This document shows, piece by piece, positions 16,876 through 25,614 of a stretch of DNA of 64,000 nt. Source of the stretch: Pseudomonas sp. MWU16-30317 (GTDB lineage Bacteria; Pseudomonadota; Gammaproteobacteria; Pseudomonadales; Pseudomonadaceae). The notes under the pieces are model-generated. The model was not told the DNA's origin, did not search any database, and was given only the letters and a program-made list of their open reading frames with translations. The position numbers and the translations under genes are program-made. The stretch's first letter is position 1; the number at the start of each line of letters is the position of its first letter. The DNA lies in the NCBI RefSeq assembly GCF_020515695.1, contig NZ_JAIWJA010000014.1, positions 1-64,000 on the forward strand, read 5' to 3'.

Positions 16876-17640
16876 TCAGCGCATGATGAAACCGCCATCG
16901 ACGGAAATGGATTGCCCAGTCACGTAGCTAGAGAACTTGCTGCTCAGCCACAGCACTGCGTCAGCAATTTCTTCAGGCTGCCCATGACGACCCATCGGCA
17001 CGGCTTTGGTCATGCCTTCGAGCGCCTCGCCCTGACCCGATGCGACCATCTGATCAACCATTGGTGTCCAGATCAGCCCGGGGCATACTGCGTTGACACG
17101 GATATCGCGGGCGGCATATTCAAGCGCGGCGCTCTTGGTCAAGCCGATCACCCCGTGCTTGGCGGCGTGATAGTTGGCGCGCTCTGCACCACCCACCAAA
17201 CCACCCAACGAAGAGCAGTTGACGATGGTGCCGCTACCCTGCCGACGCATGTGCTCCAGCTCGAACTTCATGCAGGCCCAGACGCCACGAAGGTTGATGG
17301 ACATGACGCGGTCATAGTCGTCGACGGTGGCGTCGGCGATTTCGGCCAAGATGTTCTGGATGCCTGCGTTGTTGAACGCCGCGTCGAGTTGTCCGAATGT
17401 AGCGATGGTCTCTTTGACCATGGACTCGACCTGATCAATGTCGGCGACGTCGCAGCGAAGGCCGATCGCCTTATGGCCGGCAGCGACCAGTGCCTGCGCC
17501 TGAGCCTGTGCAGCCTCGCCATTGACGTCTACAAGCGCTACCGATGCCCCTGCCTGGGCGAACGCCTTGGCGGTTGCCAGACCAATACCAGAGGCTGCAC
17601 CGGTGACCAATGCAACTTTGTTTTCAAACGAAAAGCTCAT
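16876..17640 (-). CDS. SDR-family oxidoreductase (classical)
   Basis: This 254-residue NAD(P)-dependent short-chain dehydrogenase has VALVTGAASGIGLATAKAFA (TGxxxGxG), DVNGE (acidic end of the second strand, favouring NAD), NNAG, the catalytic Ser in IVNCSSLGGLVGG, and YHAAKHG (YxxxK). PEEIADAVLWLSS and SVDGGFIM form the C-terminal part. The start at 17640 has GAGGAA upstream. It sits 17 bp after the Bcr-type pump gene and before the PQQ dehydrogenase, inside one minus-strand operon. It is a close relative of the SDR at 25.6 kb: they share the LRGVWACMK/LKGVWACMK, NCSSLGGLVG and VNAVCPG blocks. Confidence 0.92.
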   Translation of the reverse strand: MSFSFENKVALVTGAASGIGLATAKAFAQAGASVALVDVNGEAAQAQAQALVAAGHKAIGLRCDVADIDQVESMVKETIATFGQLDAAFNNAGIQNILAEIADATVDDYDRVMSINLRGVWACMKFELEHMRRQGSGTIVNCSSLGGLVGGAERANYHAAKHGVIGLTKSAALEYAARDIRVNAVCPGLIWTPMVDQMVASGQGEALEGMTKAVPMGRHGQPEEIADAVLWLSSKFSSYVTGQSISVDGGFIMR

Positions 17641-17657
17641 CGAATATTCCTCGATTT

Positions 17658-18911
17658 TCAAATGTGATCAGATTTATGAGTTGCCAGCACACAGGCCGCA
17701 CTAAGGAAGCAGCCAAGTCCGCAGATACCCACCACCAAGCCCATGGGCCAGGGAGTGCCATCTGCAAATGTGGCGACTAGAGCCGAGCCCAAAATGCCTG
17801 CGCCGTACTGCAGTGCACCGGCGAGAGCCGATGCCGTGCCGGAAAACTGGGGAAGGCACCCCAGGGCGCCCGTGATGGCGTTGGCGAGGACAAAACCTGT
17901 GGCAGCAACGAATACAAAACATCCACAGATCAGAAGTGGTAGCCCGCCCCAATCCGCCCATGTGGTGAATGCGATGACGCCTCCAGCAACGGCCGAAATG
18001 ACGCCTCCAACTAGCAAAAGAGAATCGATCTCATGGCGGTTTAGAAATCGCGCGTTGAGCTGGTTCGTCACCATCAGGCCGACGATGCCGGCACCAAAAA
18101 GCGCGCCATACCACTGCGGATTGACGTGGTGATACGCGATGTAAGCAAAGGGCGATCCGGCGATGTAGGCAAAGGTGCCTGCATAGAAAAAACCACCCGT
18201 GGCGATGTACGCCATGAACTTGGGTGTGCGCAGTAGGACGCGATAGCGCTGCATGATCGTGTGCAGTGAAGTCGGGCTTCGCTGTTCAGGTGGTAGCGTT
18301 TCGGGCAACATCACCAGACTGGCCAGCGTGGCCAAGCCCATTACAACCAATGTCCAGAAGATCGCTTGCCATGAGAGCAGGTGTAAGATCTGTCCACCTA
18401 CAGTGGGCCCGGCCAGCGGCGCAACGGCCATGATGGTCATCAATGTCGACATCATCTGTCCGGCACGACGGCCCTCATAAAGATCGCGCACCATTGCCCG
18501 AGCGAGAACAACGTTGGCGCACGCGCCCAACGCTTGCACAACCCTACAGCCGATTAAAGCTGTTCCATCGGCGGCAAGCGCGCAGCCGGCTGAGCCCGCG
18601 ATGAACAGGATGCACCCAAGCGCTACAGGCAGCCGGCGACCAAATCGATCACTGAACGGGCCCCAGAACAACTGCCCGGCACTGAACCCCGCTAGATAAC
18701 CACTCACGGTCAATGCCATCGCGCCGTCGTCCGCATGCAGCGATGAAGCCATGATGGGCATCGCTGGCAAATAGAGGTCGGTGGAAATGGACGCGAACGC
18801 CAGCAAAGCGCTCAGGATCAACAGGATACGGATACCACGCTGCCGCTCACGCCCCGATCGTTGAACATCTTGCGAACGGTGCTCTGCCGTTGCTACGCCG
18901 ATCTCACTCAC
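17658..18911 (-). CDS. Bcr/CflA-type MFS drug-resistance transporter
   Basis: This 417-residue inner-membrane protein has 12 segments. Motifs of the DHA1/Bcr group are present: STDLYLPAMPIMASSL in TM1, GQLFWGPFSDRFGRRLPV (motif A), LIGCRVVQALGACANVVLAR (motif B/C) and APLAGPTVGGQIL. The family exports bicyclomycin, sulfonamides, arabinose or other small molecules. The start codon overlaps the stop of the upstream DUF2255 gene (ATGA), so expression is coupled. Its position in a redox operon suggests export of a metabolite or toxic carbonyl; that is inference. Confidence 0.88.
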   Translation of the reverse strand: MSEIGVATAEHRSQDVQRSGRERQRGIRILLILSALLAFASISTDLYLPAMPIMASSLHADDGAMALTVSGYLAGFSAGQLFWGPFSDRFGRRLPVALGCILFIAGSAGCALAADGTALIGCRVVQALGACANVVLARAMVRDLYEGRRAGQMMSTLMTIMAVAPLAGPTVGGQILHLLSWQAIFWTLVVMGLATLASLVMLPETLPPEQRSPTSLHTIMQRYRVLLRTPKFMAYIATGGFFYAGTFAYIAGSPFAYIAYHHVNPQWYGALFGAGIVGLMVTNQLNARFLNRHEIDSLLLVGGVISAVAGGVIAFTTWADWGGLPLLICGCFVFVAATGFVLANAITGALGCLPQFSGTASALAGALQYGAGILGSALVATFADGTPWPMGLVVGICGLGCFLSAACVLATHKSDHI

Positions 18912-19405
18912 TGCGAGCTGCCTTTGGGCAATATCCGAACAGTAGCTGCCCGTGAGCGCTCGCTGATCATAGGAACTAGGTAGCTGCTGGTGCTGTATTT
19001 CGCCCGGTAGGCATCGTCGATGCGGTCATTGAGGGCCCCGCCAACTGGCTCAAAGCTCACGTCCAGCTTCTTGCCAGCTGCGATGATCCTGCCCGCCTTT
19101 TGCTTCAACGCCGCTTGGTACCAGCGAGACTGGACGCCGTTGTAAGCCCGGACGTAAAGGTCACCCCCCACCTCGACACACCATATAAAGGTTGGCGTCC
19201 CGTAATTCACCATGTCCTCTCTGAACACGGAGATATGCAAATCGTCGGCCTTAACGATGGCGCTCAGTTCAGCTTGCTCCCACTTCATTGATGCCCCCTT
19301 TTGCGCTCGCGCATTCACCGTCTCTGCACAAACAGCACTGGGGCTCAGGCCGCTGTAGATAAGCAAGGCAGCGAACGCCGTGCCCGGAAGAAGTCGTGTG
19401 TTCAT
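18908..19405 (-). CDS. Exported DUF2255-family protein
   Basis: The 165-residue product starts MNTRLLPGTAFAALLIYSGL with a Sec signal peptide and a likely cleavage after AVCAE. The mature domain shows the DUF2255 pattern: W-x(8)-A-DDLHISVFREDM, FIWCVEVGGDLYVRAYNGVQ, SRWYQAALKQKAGRI, and a C-terminal DAYRAKY motif. DUF2255 proteins are split-barrel, FMN-reductase-like in outline, with no known reaction, and most are cytoplasmic, so export is unusual. The start at 19405 has GAGGAC upstream. It is the first gene of the minus-strand operon reading into the pump, SDR and PQQ dehydrogenase. Confidence 0.75.
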   Translation of the reverse strand: MNTRLLPGTAFAALLIYSGLSPSAVCAETVNARAQKGASMKWEQAELSAIVKADDLHISVFREDMVNYGTPTFIWCVEVGGDLYVRAYNGVQSRWYQAALKQKAGRIIAAGKKLDVSFEPVGGALNDRIDDAYRAKYSTSSYLVPMISERSRAATVRILPKGSSQ

Positions 19406-19520
19406 CTTCAAGTCCTCTTCGGTTGGGAGATCAGTGAACGCTGGCACTGAATGTTTTAAGTCCGCCCACGCTAATCAACCGGAACGGCCCTGAATACCGG
19501 GCAAACTTGGGATGTTCTAC

Positions 19521-19611
19521 TGAGCAGCACTCATCAATTGGTGAGCGCGTCGATTTAAAGCGGATGTACGCATCAAAACGTGCGCGGACTGACATTACTG
19601 AGCAGGGCTCA
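19521..19611. promoter_or_regulatory. Two LysR-type boxes (TGAG-N5-CTCA) in a divergent promoter
   Basis: TGAGCAGCACTCA at 19521-19533 and TGAGCAGGGCTCA at 19599-19611 are 78 bp apart. Both fit the T-N11-A dyad recognised by LysR-type regulators. They lie between the DUF2255-pump-SDR operon (minus) and the cupin-CMD-ADH operon (plus). A third copy, TGAGTCTTGCTCA, lies upstream of the LysR gene ending at 24406. Confidence 0.6.
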
Positions 19612-19696
19612 TCGGATCATGTTGGTTTTGGCTGGTAGTGCCAGCGCAGATCCTCATTTAGCGTGTCAGCTCCGCCCATTGAGCAGGAGCTTGTCC

Positions 19697-20188
19697 ATGA
19701 GAGCACTCTTCAAAACGTCTTCGCTGGTAGCGATGATGTGCGCCGCTATATCTGCCCATGGCGCTGACATTCCAAAAGACCAGGCCATGGCCATCAGCCG
19801 CAATGGTGATCAAGCATCGACCATGGGAGCACCTGCCAACTTTGTCGGAAATGTCCGGATTGACCCGCTCTTCGCTGCTCGCGCGCCATCGACCGTTTCA
19901 GCAGGCGCCGTGACGTTTCAGCCGGGCGCACGGTCGGCCTGGCACACTCATCCAAGAGGCCAGACGCTGATCGTCACTGCGGGTACGGGTTGGGTACAGC
20001 AGGTAGGCGGCGAGAAGATAGTGATAAAGCCAGGGGACGTCATCTGGACACCGCCAGGCGTTAAGCACTGGCATGGCGCTACGGCCACCACCGGCATGAC
20101 TCACATGGCGATTCAAGAAGCTGTTGATGGCAAAAATGTCGAGTGGATGGAGCCTGTGACTGAAGCCCAATACGAGGCTTCCCGGTGA
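19697..20188 (+). CDS. Exported cupin protein, mandelonitrile lyase-like
   Basis: This 163-residue protein starts MRALFKTSSLVAMMCAAISA with a Sec signal and probable cleavage after AHGA. The cupin core reads VRIDPLFAARAPSTVSAGAV, then FQPGARSAWHTHPRGQTLIV (metal H-x-H), GDVIWTPPGVKHWHGATATT and DGKNVEWMEPVTEAQYEA. It is the exported counterpart of the cytoplasmic cupin at 11.9 kb. AGGAG precedes ATG 19697; a longer frame from 19580 lacks a good ribosome site. The stop overlaps the next gene's start, so it is coupled to the lipoprotein gene. Confidence 0.87.
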   Translation: MRALFKTSSLVAMMCAAISAHGADIPKDQAMAISRNGDQASTMGAPANFVGNVRIDPLFAARAPSTVSAGAVTFQPGARSAWHTHPRGQTLIVTAGTGWVQQVGGEKIVIKPGDVIWTPPGVKHWHGATATTGMTHMAIQEAVDGKNVEWMEPVTEAQYEASR

Positions 20189-20973
20189 AGTTCGCGAAAG
20201 CAGGTATTGCCTGCTCCACCCTGCTGCTGGCTGCCTGCTCGCCTACGAGTCACATGACCACAGATAGCTTGACGCCCGTTCCCACGCTGGATGACATGCG
20301 CGCTGTTTCTCCGGCGCTGGCCTATAACACTGAGTCCACGCTATTAGGTGAGGTATGGAAGCGCCCGGGGTTGTCACCGCGTGATCGAAGTCTTGTCACG
20401 CTGGCAGTTCTCATCTCCAAACAGCAAACGGTGGAGCTCGCCTACCACCTCAATTTGGCTTTGGACAACGGCGTCAAGCCTGCGGAAATTTCTGAAGCCA
20501 TCAACCATCTTGCGTTCTACAGCGGCTGGGGCAACGCCACCGCGACGATCCTTACCACCAAAGATGTCTTTGCCAAGCGCGGTATCACCCCAGATCAATT
20601 GCCCCCTGTATCACCTTCCCTGCTGCCTATCGACCAGGCCTCCGAGAAGGTGCGCACGGCGTACGTCGACAAGAACGTCGGCCCCGTTTCGCCAGGACTC
20701 GTTCACTACACCAGCGCTTCGCTGTTCCACGACCTGTGGCTGCGGCCGGGATTGGCGCCACGAGACCGAAGCATGATCACCGTTAGTGCGCTGATCGCTA
20801 CAGGGCAGGTCGCACAACTGGCGGCCCACCTCAATCGCGCCATGGACAACGGACTGACCCAGGGGCAAGCCTCGGAAATGTTGACCCAGCTGGCGTTCTA
20901 CACCGGGTGGCCCAACGTGTTTACCGCCGTGCCGGTAGTCAACGACGTATTCACCAGCCGACAGAAATCTTGA
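20185..20973 (+). CDS. Lipoprotein with two carboxymuconolactone decarboxylase (AhpD-like) domains
   Basis: The protein has 262 residues. It starts MKFAKAGIACSTLLLAACSP, a lipoprotein signal with lipobox LAAC, so it is predicted to be anchored on the periplasmic side. Two tandem CMD domains follow: residues about 45-130 (LGEVWKRPGLSPRDRSLVTL, AVLISKQQTVELAYHLNLAL, AINHLAFYSGWGNATA) and about 170-255 (FHDLWLRPGLAPRDRSMITV, TGQVAQLAAHLNRAMDNG, LTQLAFYTGWPNVFTA). The CxxC pair that gives AhpD its peroxidase activity is absent in both repeats, so the role is probably lactone or decarboxylation chemistry, or binding. Start overlaps the cupin gene; the ADH follows after 13 bp. Confidence 0.88.
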   Translation: MKFAKAGIACSTLLLAACSPTSHMTTDSLTPVPTLDDMRAVSPALAYNTESTLLGEVWKRPGLSPRDRSLVTLAVLISKQQTVELAYHLNLALDNGVKPAEISEAINHLAFYSGWGNATATILTTKDVFAKRGITPDQLPPVSPSLLPIDQASEKVRTAYVDKNVGPVSPGLVHYTSASLFHDLWLRPGLAPRDRSMITVSALIATGQVAQLAAHLNRAMDNGLTQGQASEMLTQLAFYTGWPNVFTAVPVVNDVFTSRQKS

Positions 20974-20986
20974 GGAGAATGCAAGG

Positions 20987-22189
20987 ATGAGTGACGACAG
21001 CAGAATGGGTGAAGGGCCCGCGACCATGAGCCGCCGCAAGATCATGCTGGCAGGGGCCAGTCTCGCGGCTGCACCCTTGCTCGCTGACGCCGGCAGCGCA
21101 GCGGCAGCATTGACTGAGCCGGCGCCTCTCAAGGGCCCATTTGCAGTACGAGCCTACGCCACCAAAGGCGCCAAGTCGGGCTTTGCTCCGATGCAGATTC
21201 AGCGCAGAGCCGTAGGGCCCAAAGACGTATTGATCGACGTCGAGTATGCAGGGGTATGCCATTCGGACATTCACACTGCGCGTAGCGAGTGGTCTGAGAC
21301 ACCCTATCCCTGCGTGCCTGGGCACGAAATCGTTGGGAAGGTTGCAGCGATTGGCGATCAGGTCACCAAGTTCAAGGTGGGAGATTATGCCGGTGTGGGC
21401 TGCATGGTCGACTCCTGCGGTGCATGCGAGAACTGTCTGGCCGATCGGGAGCAGAACTGCCTGAAAGGCACTACCTTCACCTATGCCTCACCCGACAAGG
21501 TAATGGGCGGCATGACCTACGGCGGCTATTCCGAGCGGATTGTGGTCAAGGAACACTTTGCCATCCGAATGCCGGCGGGTGCGAACCTCGCTGCCATGAC
21601 ACCGCTACTCTGTGCAGGTGTCACGACTTTCTCGCCAATGCAGCACTGGCAGCTCAAGGCTGGACAACGAGTGGGGATCATTGGCATGGGCGGGCTGGGC
21701 CATGTGGCAGTGAAGCTGGGCGTGGCTCGGCGCGCGGAAGTTACCGTCTTTACGACGACATCCAGCAAGCTCGAAGACGCTAAGCGGATGGGCGCCCATG
21801 ACGCCGTACTGTGGAGCGACAAAGCGGCTTTCGCACGTTTGGCTAACCACTTCGATCTGATCATTTCGACGGTGCCAGAATCCTACCCGATGCAGCAGTT
21901 CGTAGATTTGCTGAAGCTCGATGCAACCTTCGTCAACGTGGGGGCACTCGGAAAGCTCGAAGGGCTCGACGGCATGCTCATGGCATTTGGGCGCAAGTCC
22001 TTTGCTGGCTCGTTGATTGGCGGAATTGCTGAAACCCAAGAAGTCATCGACTACTGCGCCGCCCGAAATATCACCGCCGATATCGAGATGATCAAGCCGG
22101 AGCAGATCGATAAAGCGTATGAGCAGGTCATCGGCAAGGACGTACGGTACCGCTTCGTGATCGACTTCGCTTCTGCCCGCAAAGCATGA
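20987..22189 (+). CDS. Tat-exported zinc-dependent alcohol dehydrogenase (CAD/YahK type)
   Basis: The protein has 400 residues. A Tat signal (MSRRKIMLAGASLAAAPLLA) precedes a complete medium-chain dehydrogenase. Catalytic zinc ligands are in GVCHSDIHTARSEW and PCVPGHEIVGKV; structural zinc cysteines are in VDSCGACENCLADREQNC; the NADP-binding Rossmann motif is GIIGMGGLGHVAVKLG. It belongs with cinnamyl-alcohol/YahK-type aldehyde reductases. Export is odd, because free NAD(P)H is not available in the periplasm, although similar Tat-tagged copies exist in pseudomonads. GAGGAG precedes the ATG. Last gene of the cupin-CMD-ADH operon. Confidence 0.9.
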   Translation: MSDDSRMGEGPATMSRRKIMLAGASLAAAPLLADAGSAAAALTEPAPLKGPFAVRAYATKGAKSGFAPMQIQRRAVGPKDVLIDVEYAGVCHSDIHTARSEWSETPYPCVPGHEIVGKVAAIGDQVTKFKVGDYAGVGCMVDSCGACENCLADREQNCLKGTTFTYASPDKVMGGMTYGGYSERIVVKEHFAIRMPAGANLAAMTPLLCAGVTTFSPMQHWQLKAGQRVGIIGMGGLGHVAVKLGVARRAEVTVFTTTSSKLEDAKRMGAHDAVLWSDKAAFARLANHFDLIISTVPESYPMQQFVDLLKLDATFVNVGALGKLEGLDGMLMAFGRKSFAGSLIGGIAETQEVIDYCAARNITADIEMIKPEQIDKAYEQVIGKDVRYRFVIDFASARKA

Positions 22190-22241
22190 CAAATACTGGT
22201 ACCTGCTGAGTTCTGATATAGGGCATTTTTCGCATCACCGA

Positions 22242-22277
22242 CCACTGCGCCCATCACCTGGCTAATGGGCGCAGTGG
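22242..22277. terminator. Bidirectional hairpin terminator
   Basis: Perfect 13-bp arms CCACTGCGCCCAT and ATGGGCGCAGTGG surround a 10-base loop. It lies between two convergent genes (ADH on plus, aldo/keto reductase on minus), the expected place for a shared terminator. T-runs are weak on both sides. Confidence 0.7.
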
Positions 22278-22337
22278 TAAATCACGATAGTCCTTGCGAG
22301 CAGCCGAGGTCTGGTCTCAGATCAACTAAGCCGCTTA

Positions 22338-23321
22338 TTACCATGCATAGGCCTGAGGTGCTTCACCTTGAGTGGGCCAGATCTCGTTCAGGCGTTCAAG
22401 GGTGCTGGACGAGAGATTTACGTTAAGGGCCTGCAGGTTTTCCTTCAGCTGTGCCACCGTCCTAGGCCCAATGATAGGCGCGGTGACCGCCGGTTGGTGA
22501 AGCAGCCAAGCCAGTGCAACATCGGCAGGTGACTCGCCAAGCTCAGCGCACAATGCTTCGTATTTTTCCAATTGCGGACGCAAGCGCTCGACCTGATTGG
22601 CGACCTTTGGCTTTGCACGCCGGCCCTCGGTGATCTTTTGCAAAGCACCACCCAAAAGGCCTCCTCCCAGAGGGCTCCACGGCACTACGCCCAGCCCAAG
22701 ATGCCGACAAGCTGGGATGACCTCTTGCTCGATTGCACGATTTGAGAGGTTATAGATGCTCTGCTCTGAAACCAGGCCCATGAAGGAACGGCTGGCCGCT
22801 GCTGCCTGCGCGGTGGCGATGTCCCAGCCGGCAAAATTACTGCTGCCAACATAGATGATCTTGCCCTGTTGAACGAGCAACTCCATGGCCTGCCAAATCT
22901 CCTCCCAGGGGGTGTTACGGTCGATGTGGTGCATCTGGTAGAGATCAATATGGTCAGTCTTCAGACGGCGCAGGCTTTCCTCACACGCCTTCCGGATACG
23001 GTAAGCCGAGAGACGCCGATCATTCGGGCCAAGCTCCATCGGCTGATAGACCTTGGTGGCCAGCACAATCCGGTCACGACGACCACCTTGGGCAAGCCAG
23101 CGTCCGATGTACTCTTCCGAAATCCCATACCCTTTGGCCATATCCGGGGAATTAGGGCCCCCATAAACGTCTGCAGTATCGAAGTAATTGATGCCCGCAT
23201 CGAGTGCTTCATCCATGATGTTGAAGCTAGTGGTTTCGTCCGTGAGCTCACCAAAATTCATGGTGCCTAGGCACAGCCTGCTGACTTTAAGTCCCGACCG
23301 ACCAAGATGCTTGTATTCCAT
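22338..23321 (-). CDS. Aldo/keto reductase
   Basis: The protein has 327 residues and starts MEYKHLGRSGLKVSRLCLGT, with GAGGTAGAT just upstream of ATG 23321. Catalytic residues: FDTADVYGGPNSP (Asp, Tyr), VLATKVY (Lys), DLYQMHHID (His). Cofactor blocks: VGSSNFAGWDIATAQ, SEQSIYNLSNRAIE, VPWSPLGGGLLGGAL and PIIGPRTVAQLKEN. It belongs to the voltage-channel-beta-like/YajO class of NADPH aldo/keto reductases. It is convergent with the ADH gene and next to a divergent-class LysR gene that probably controls several of these oxidoreductases. It is not close in sequence to the reductase at 12.4 kb. Confidence 0.9.
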   Translation of the reverse strand: MEYKHLGRSGLKVSRLCLGTMNFGELTDETTSFNIMDEALDAGINYFDTADVYGGPNSPDMAKGYGISEEYIGRWLAQGGRRDRIVLATKVYQPMELGPNDRRLSAYRIRKACEESLRRLKTDHIDLYQMHHIDRNTPWEEIWQAMELLVQQGKIIYVGSSNFAGWDIATAQAAAASRSFMGLVSEQSIYNLSNRAIEQEVIPACRHLGLGVVPWSPLGGGLLGGALQKITEGRRAKPKVANQVERLRPQLEKYEALCAELGESPADVALAWLLHQPAVTAPIIGPRTVAQLKENLQALNVNLSSSTLERLNEIWPTQGEAPQAYAW

Positions 23322-23497
23322 ATCTACCTCGTGACTAAAGAGTTTTCTCCCGCACACGCCAAATCGGCTGTACCGGGCCCATTAGTTAGTACCTACGAGG
23401 GTTGCCAGGGATTCATGAGATCCGCTCACTGCGGCTCGCGCTTTAGGGGAAGAATAGATTTTGATGGCCACACCGTCATACAGGGGGCGACCCGTGG

Positions 23498-24406
23498 CTA
23501 TTCGCCGAGAGGATGGATTTCTCGAATGAGATCTATCAGCAACCGCAGCCCCGTGGGCACCTGCCGGTGGCTGGAAAAATACATATGGTAGCCAGGCGCG
23601 ACGCTAGCCCAGTCATCCAGAACGGTGACGACCTCACCGCAATCGATCAGAGGTTGCATGGCGGGCTCAGGGGCATACATCAGACCTGCGCCATAACGCA
23701 CCAAAGCCAGCCCCACACGCGTTTCATCGATCGTGATCGCTCCAGGCACGGCAATCGCGAGCCGCTGCTTACCTTTTTCAAATTCCCAGTCGTACATCGC
23801 GCCGCTGCCCAGGCGAATACGCAGGCAGCGATGGTTATTCAAATCATTGGGGTGCCTGGGGATACCGAAACGCTTGAGGTAATCGGGCGTCGCGGCAACG
23901 ACCCATCGAATGTCCGGCGATAAACGCTGGGCAACCATGTCTTCAGGGACTGTCCCTCCGTAACGTATACCGGCGTCGTGGCCTCCACCGATCACGTCGA
24001 CGATCAGGTTCGTGACGGTCAGGTCTATCTCAATCTCCGGATAGCGCTCTGTGAATATCGGGAGCACAGGGCCAAGCAAGAGCTCAGCGGCGTCACTCAG
24101 AATATTCAATCGGATGCGACCTGTCGGCTCGTCGCGAAACTTGTTCAGGATCTCCATGGCATCGTCGATTTCCTGCATCGGCGCGCTGATTACCTGATGC
24201 AACCTCTCGCCGGCGTCGGTCAACGTCACACTCCTGGTGGTGCGATTGAGTAACCGTACGCCAATCCTGGTCTCCAGGCCTTTGATCGCATGGCTCAGTG
24301 CAGACGCACTGATGCCGACTTCCTGGCCTGCTCGGCTGAAACTCTGGTGCCGCGCGATGGCGAGGAAATAAACAAAATCAGCGAGATTCGCGCGGCTTAC
24401 GCTCAT
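23498..24406 (-). CDS. LysR-family regulator
   Basis: This 302-residue protein has an N-terminal winged helix-turn-helix: LADFVYFLAIARHQSFSRAG, QEVGISASALSHAIKGLETR, IGVRLLNRTTRSVTLTDAG. The periplasmic-binding-like sensor domain follows, with DAGIRYGGTVPEDMVAQRL. It belongs to the AaeR/DmlR-like subfamily that often sits beside SDRs and aldo/keto reductases. A TGAG-N5-CTCA dyad lies about 85 bp upstream of its start, and two copies occur in the 19.5-kb divergent promoter, so it is the best candidate to regulate those operons and itself. Confidence 0.92.
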   Translation of the reverse strand: MSVSRANLADFVYFLAIARHQSFSRAGQEVGISASALSHAIKGLETRIGVRLLNRTTRSVTLTDAGERLHQVISAPMQEIDDAMEILNKFRDEPTGRIRLNILSDAAELLLGPVLPIFTERYPEIEIDLTVTNLIVDVIGGGHDAGIRYGGTVPEDMVAQRLSPDIRWVVAATPDYLKRFGIPRHPNDLNNHRCLRIRLGSGAMYDWEFEKGKQRLAIAVPGAITIDETRVGLALVRYGAGLMYAPEPAMQPLIDCGEVVTVLDDWASVAPGYHMYFSSHRQVPTGLRLLIDLIREIHPLGE

Positions 24407-24490
24407 GGAATATCCTTGGCGACCAGGTTGTCGGCGACCCGGGCAGGCCGCTTCGTGAGTGAATTTTACCTACCCAAGGTCGGGATATTG

Positions 24491-24505
24491 ATGAGTCTTG
24501 CTCAT
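24491..24505. promoter_or_regulatory. LysR-type box upstream of the LysR gene
   Basis: ATGAG-TCTTG-CTCAT is a perfect 5-bp-arm dyad with a T-N11-A core, lying 85-99 bp upstream of the LysR start at 24406. The same box occurs twice at 19521-19611. Confidence 0.55.
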
Positions 24506-24587
24506 TGCGTGATTGCATAATTCTCAACAATGCCTATCCGGTTCCCCACACTGGACAATAGGGCGCCTTGATGTAGGCTTCAGCTGG

Positions 24588-25481
24588 CTACCCTTTGAAT
24601 CGCACAGCCTCCAAAAATGCACGAAACGCCGGAGATGCCTGTCTCCTGTTCGGATAATACAAGTGATATCCCTCGAAATGCGGGCACCAATCTGACAGCA
24701 CCTCAATCAAGCCGCCACTCTGTAGGTGAGGCTTGGCAAGGTGGTCTGGGACGTAAGCTAGCCCGATTCCGTCCAAGGCTGCATTGAGCAAATGGATACT
24801 GCTGTTCGCAGTGAACTGACCTGTGACCCGGATATTGATTGCCTGCCCATCCTTTTCGAACTCCCATGCGTAGCAGGGCCCGTTGGACGAATGCCGGATA
24901 TTGATGCACGCGTGCTCGGTCAAATCCCGAGGCTGGAGCGGCTGGCCATGCCGATTCAGGTATTCAGGAGAGCCTACAACTGATAACCGCCAATCCGGCC
25001 CCACCCTGGCAGCGATCATATCCTTGCTGATCGACTCGCCGAGCCGTATCCCGGCGTCGAATCGCTCGCTGACAATGTTGGTGAACCCATAATCGATACT
25101 GATTTCTACGTGTATGTCGGGGTATTGCTCAAGAAAAGCCGGCAGCATTGGCCGCAACGTGCTTTCCGCCGCATCGTCAGAGCAAGTGATTCGGATGACG
25201 CCTGACGGCTTGTCCCGAAGCACTCCAAGCGCATCGACCTCTGCCACTATCTGATCGAACAGCGGGCCAATGGAGTTTAGAAGCCGCTCGCCTGCGTCAG
25301 TCGGCGCTACGTTGCGTGTGGTGCGCGTTAACAAGCGCACACCCAGCCTTTCTTCCAGCCCTCTCACTGTGTGGCTGAGCGCTGATGCCGATACCCCCAA
25401 CTTCACCGAGGCCTTCGTAAAGCTCTGGTCTCTTGCGACTGCCACGAAACACTGGAGGTCGTTAAGTTTGGGAGCGCTCAT
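24588..25481 (-). CDS. LysR-family regulator (second copy)
   Basis: The protein has 297 residues and is closely similar in plan to the LysR at 23.5 kb. The winged helix reads LNDLQCFVAVARDQSFTKAS, VKLGVSASALSHTVRGLEER, LGVRLLTRTTRNVAPTDAG; the sensor domain includes DAGIRLGESISKDMIAARVG. It is divergent from the SDR gene at 25.6 kb with a 133-bp gap, and so is the expected regulator of that SDR. A dyad CTGA-N7-TCAG lies right at the start codon region and could be its own operator; that is tentative. Confidence 0.92.
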   Translation of the reverse strand: MSAPKLNDLQCFVAVARDQSFTKASVKLGVSASALSHTVRGLEERLGVRLLTRTTRNVAPTDAGERLLNSIGPLFDQIVAEVDALGVLRDKPSGVIRITCSDDAAESTLRPMLPAFLEQYPDIHVEISIDYGFTNIVSERFDAGIRLGESISKDMIAARVGPDWRLSVVGSPEYLNRHGQPLQPRDLTEHACINIRHSSNGPCYAWEFEKDGQAINIRVTGQFTANSSIHLLNAALDGIGLAYVPDHLAKPHLQSGGLIEVLSDWCPHFEGYHLYYPNRRQASPAFRAFLEAVRFKG

Positions 25482-25614
25482 TACTGAATTTTCCTCAGCT
25501 CAATACTTAGATTATCGACGCTTATAATACTAATCGCATTCGCCTAGGCTGTGCTCAGTTTTCAAATGATGTGGCCATATCCGCCACGCCTGAACCACAG
25601 CAAAGGAATTCAAC

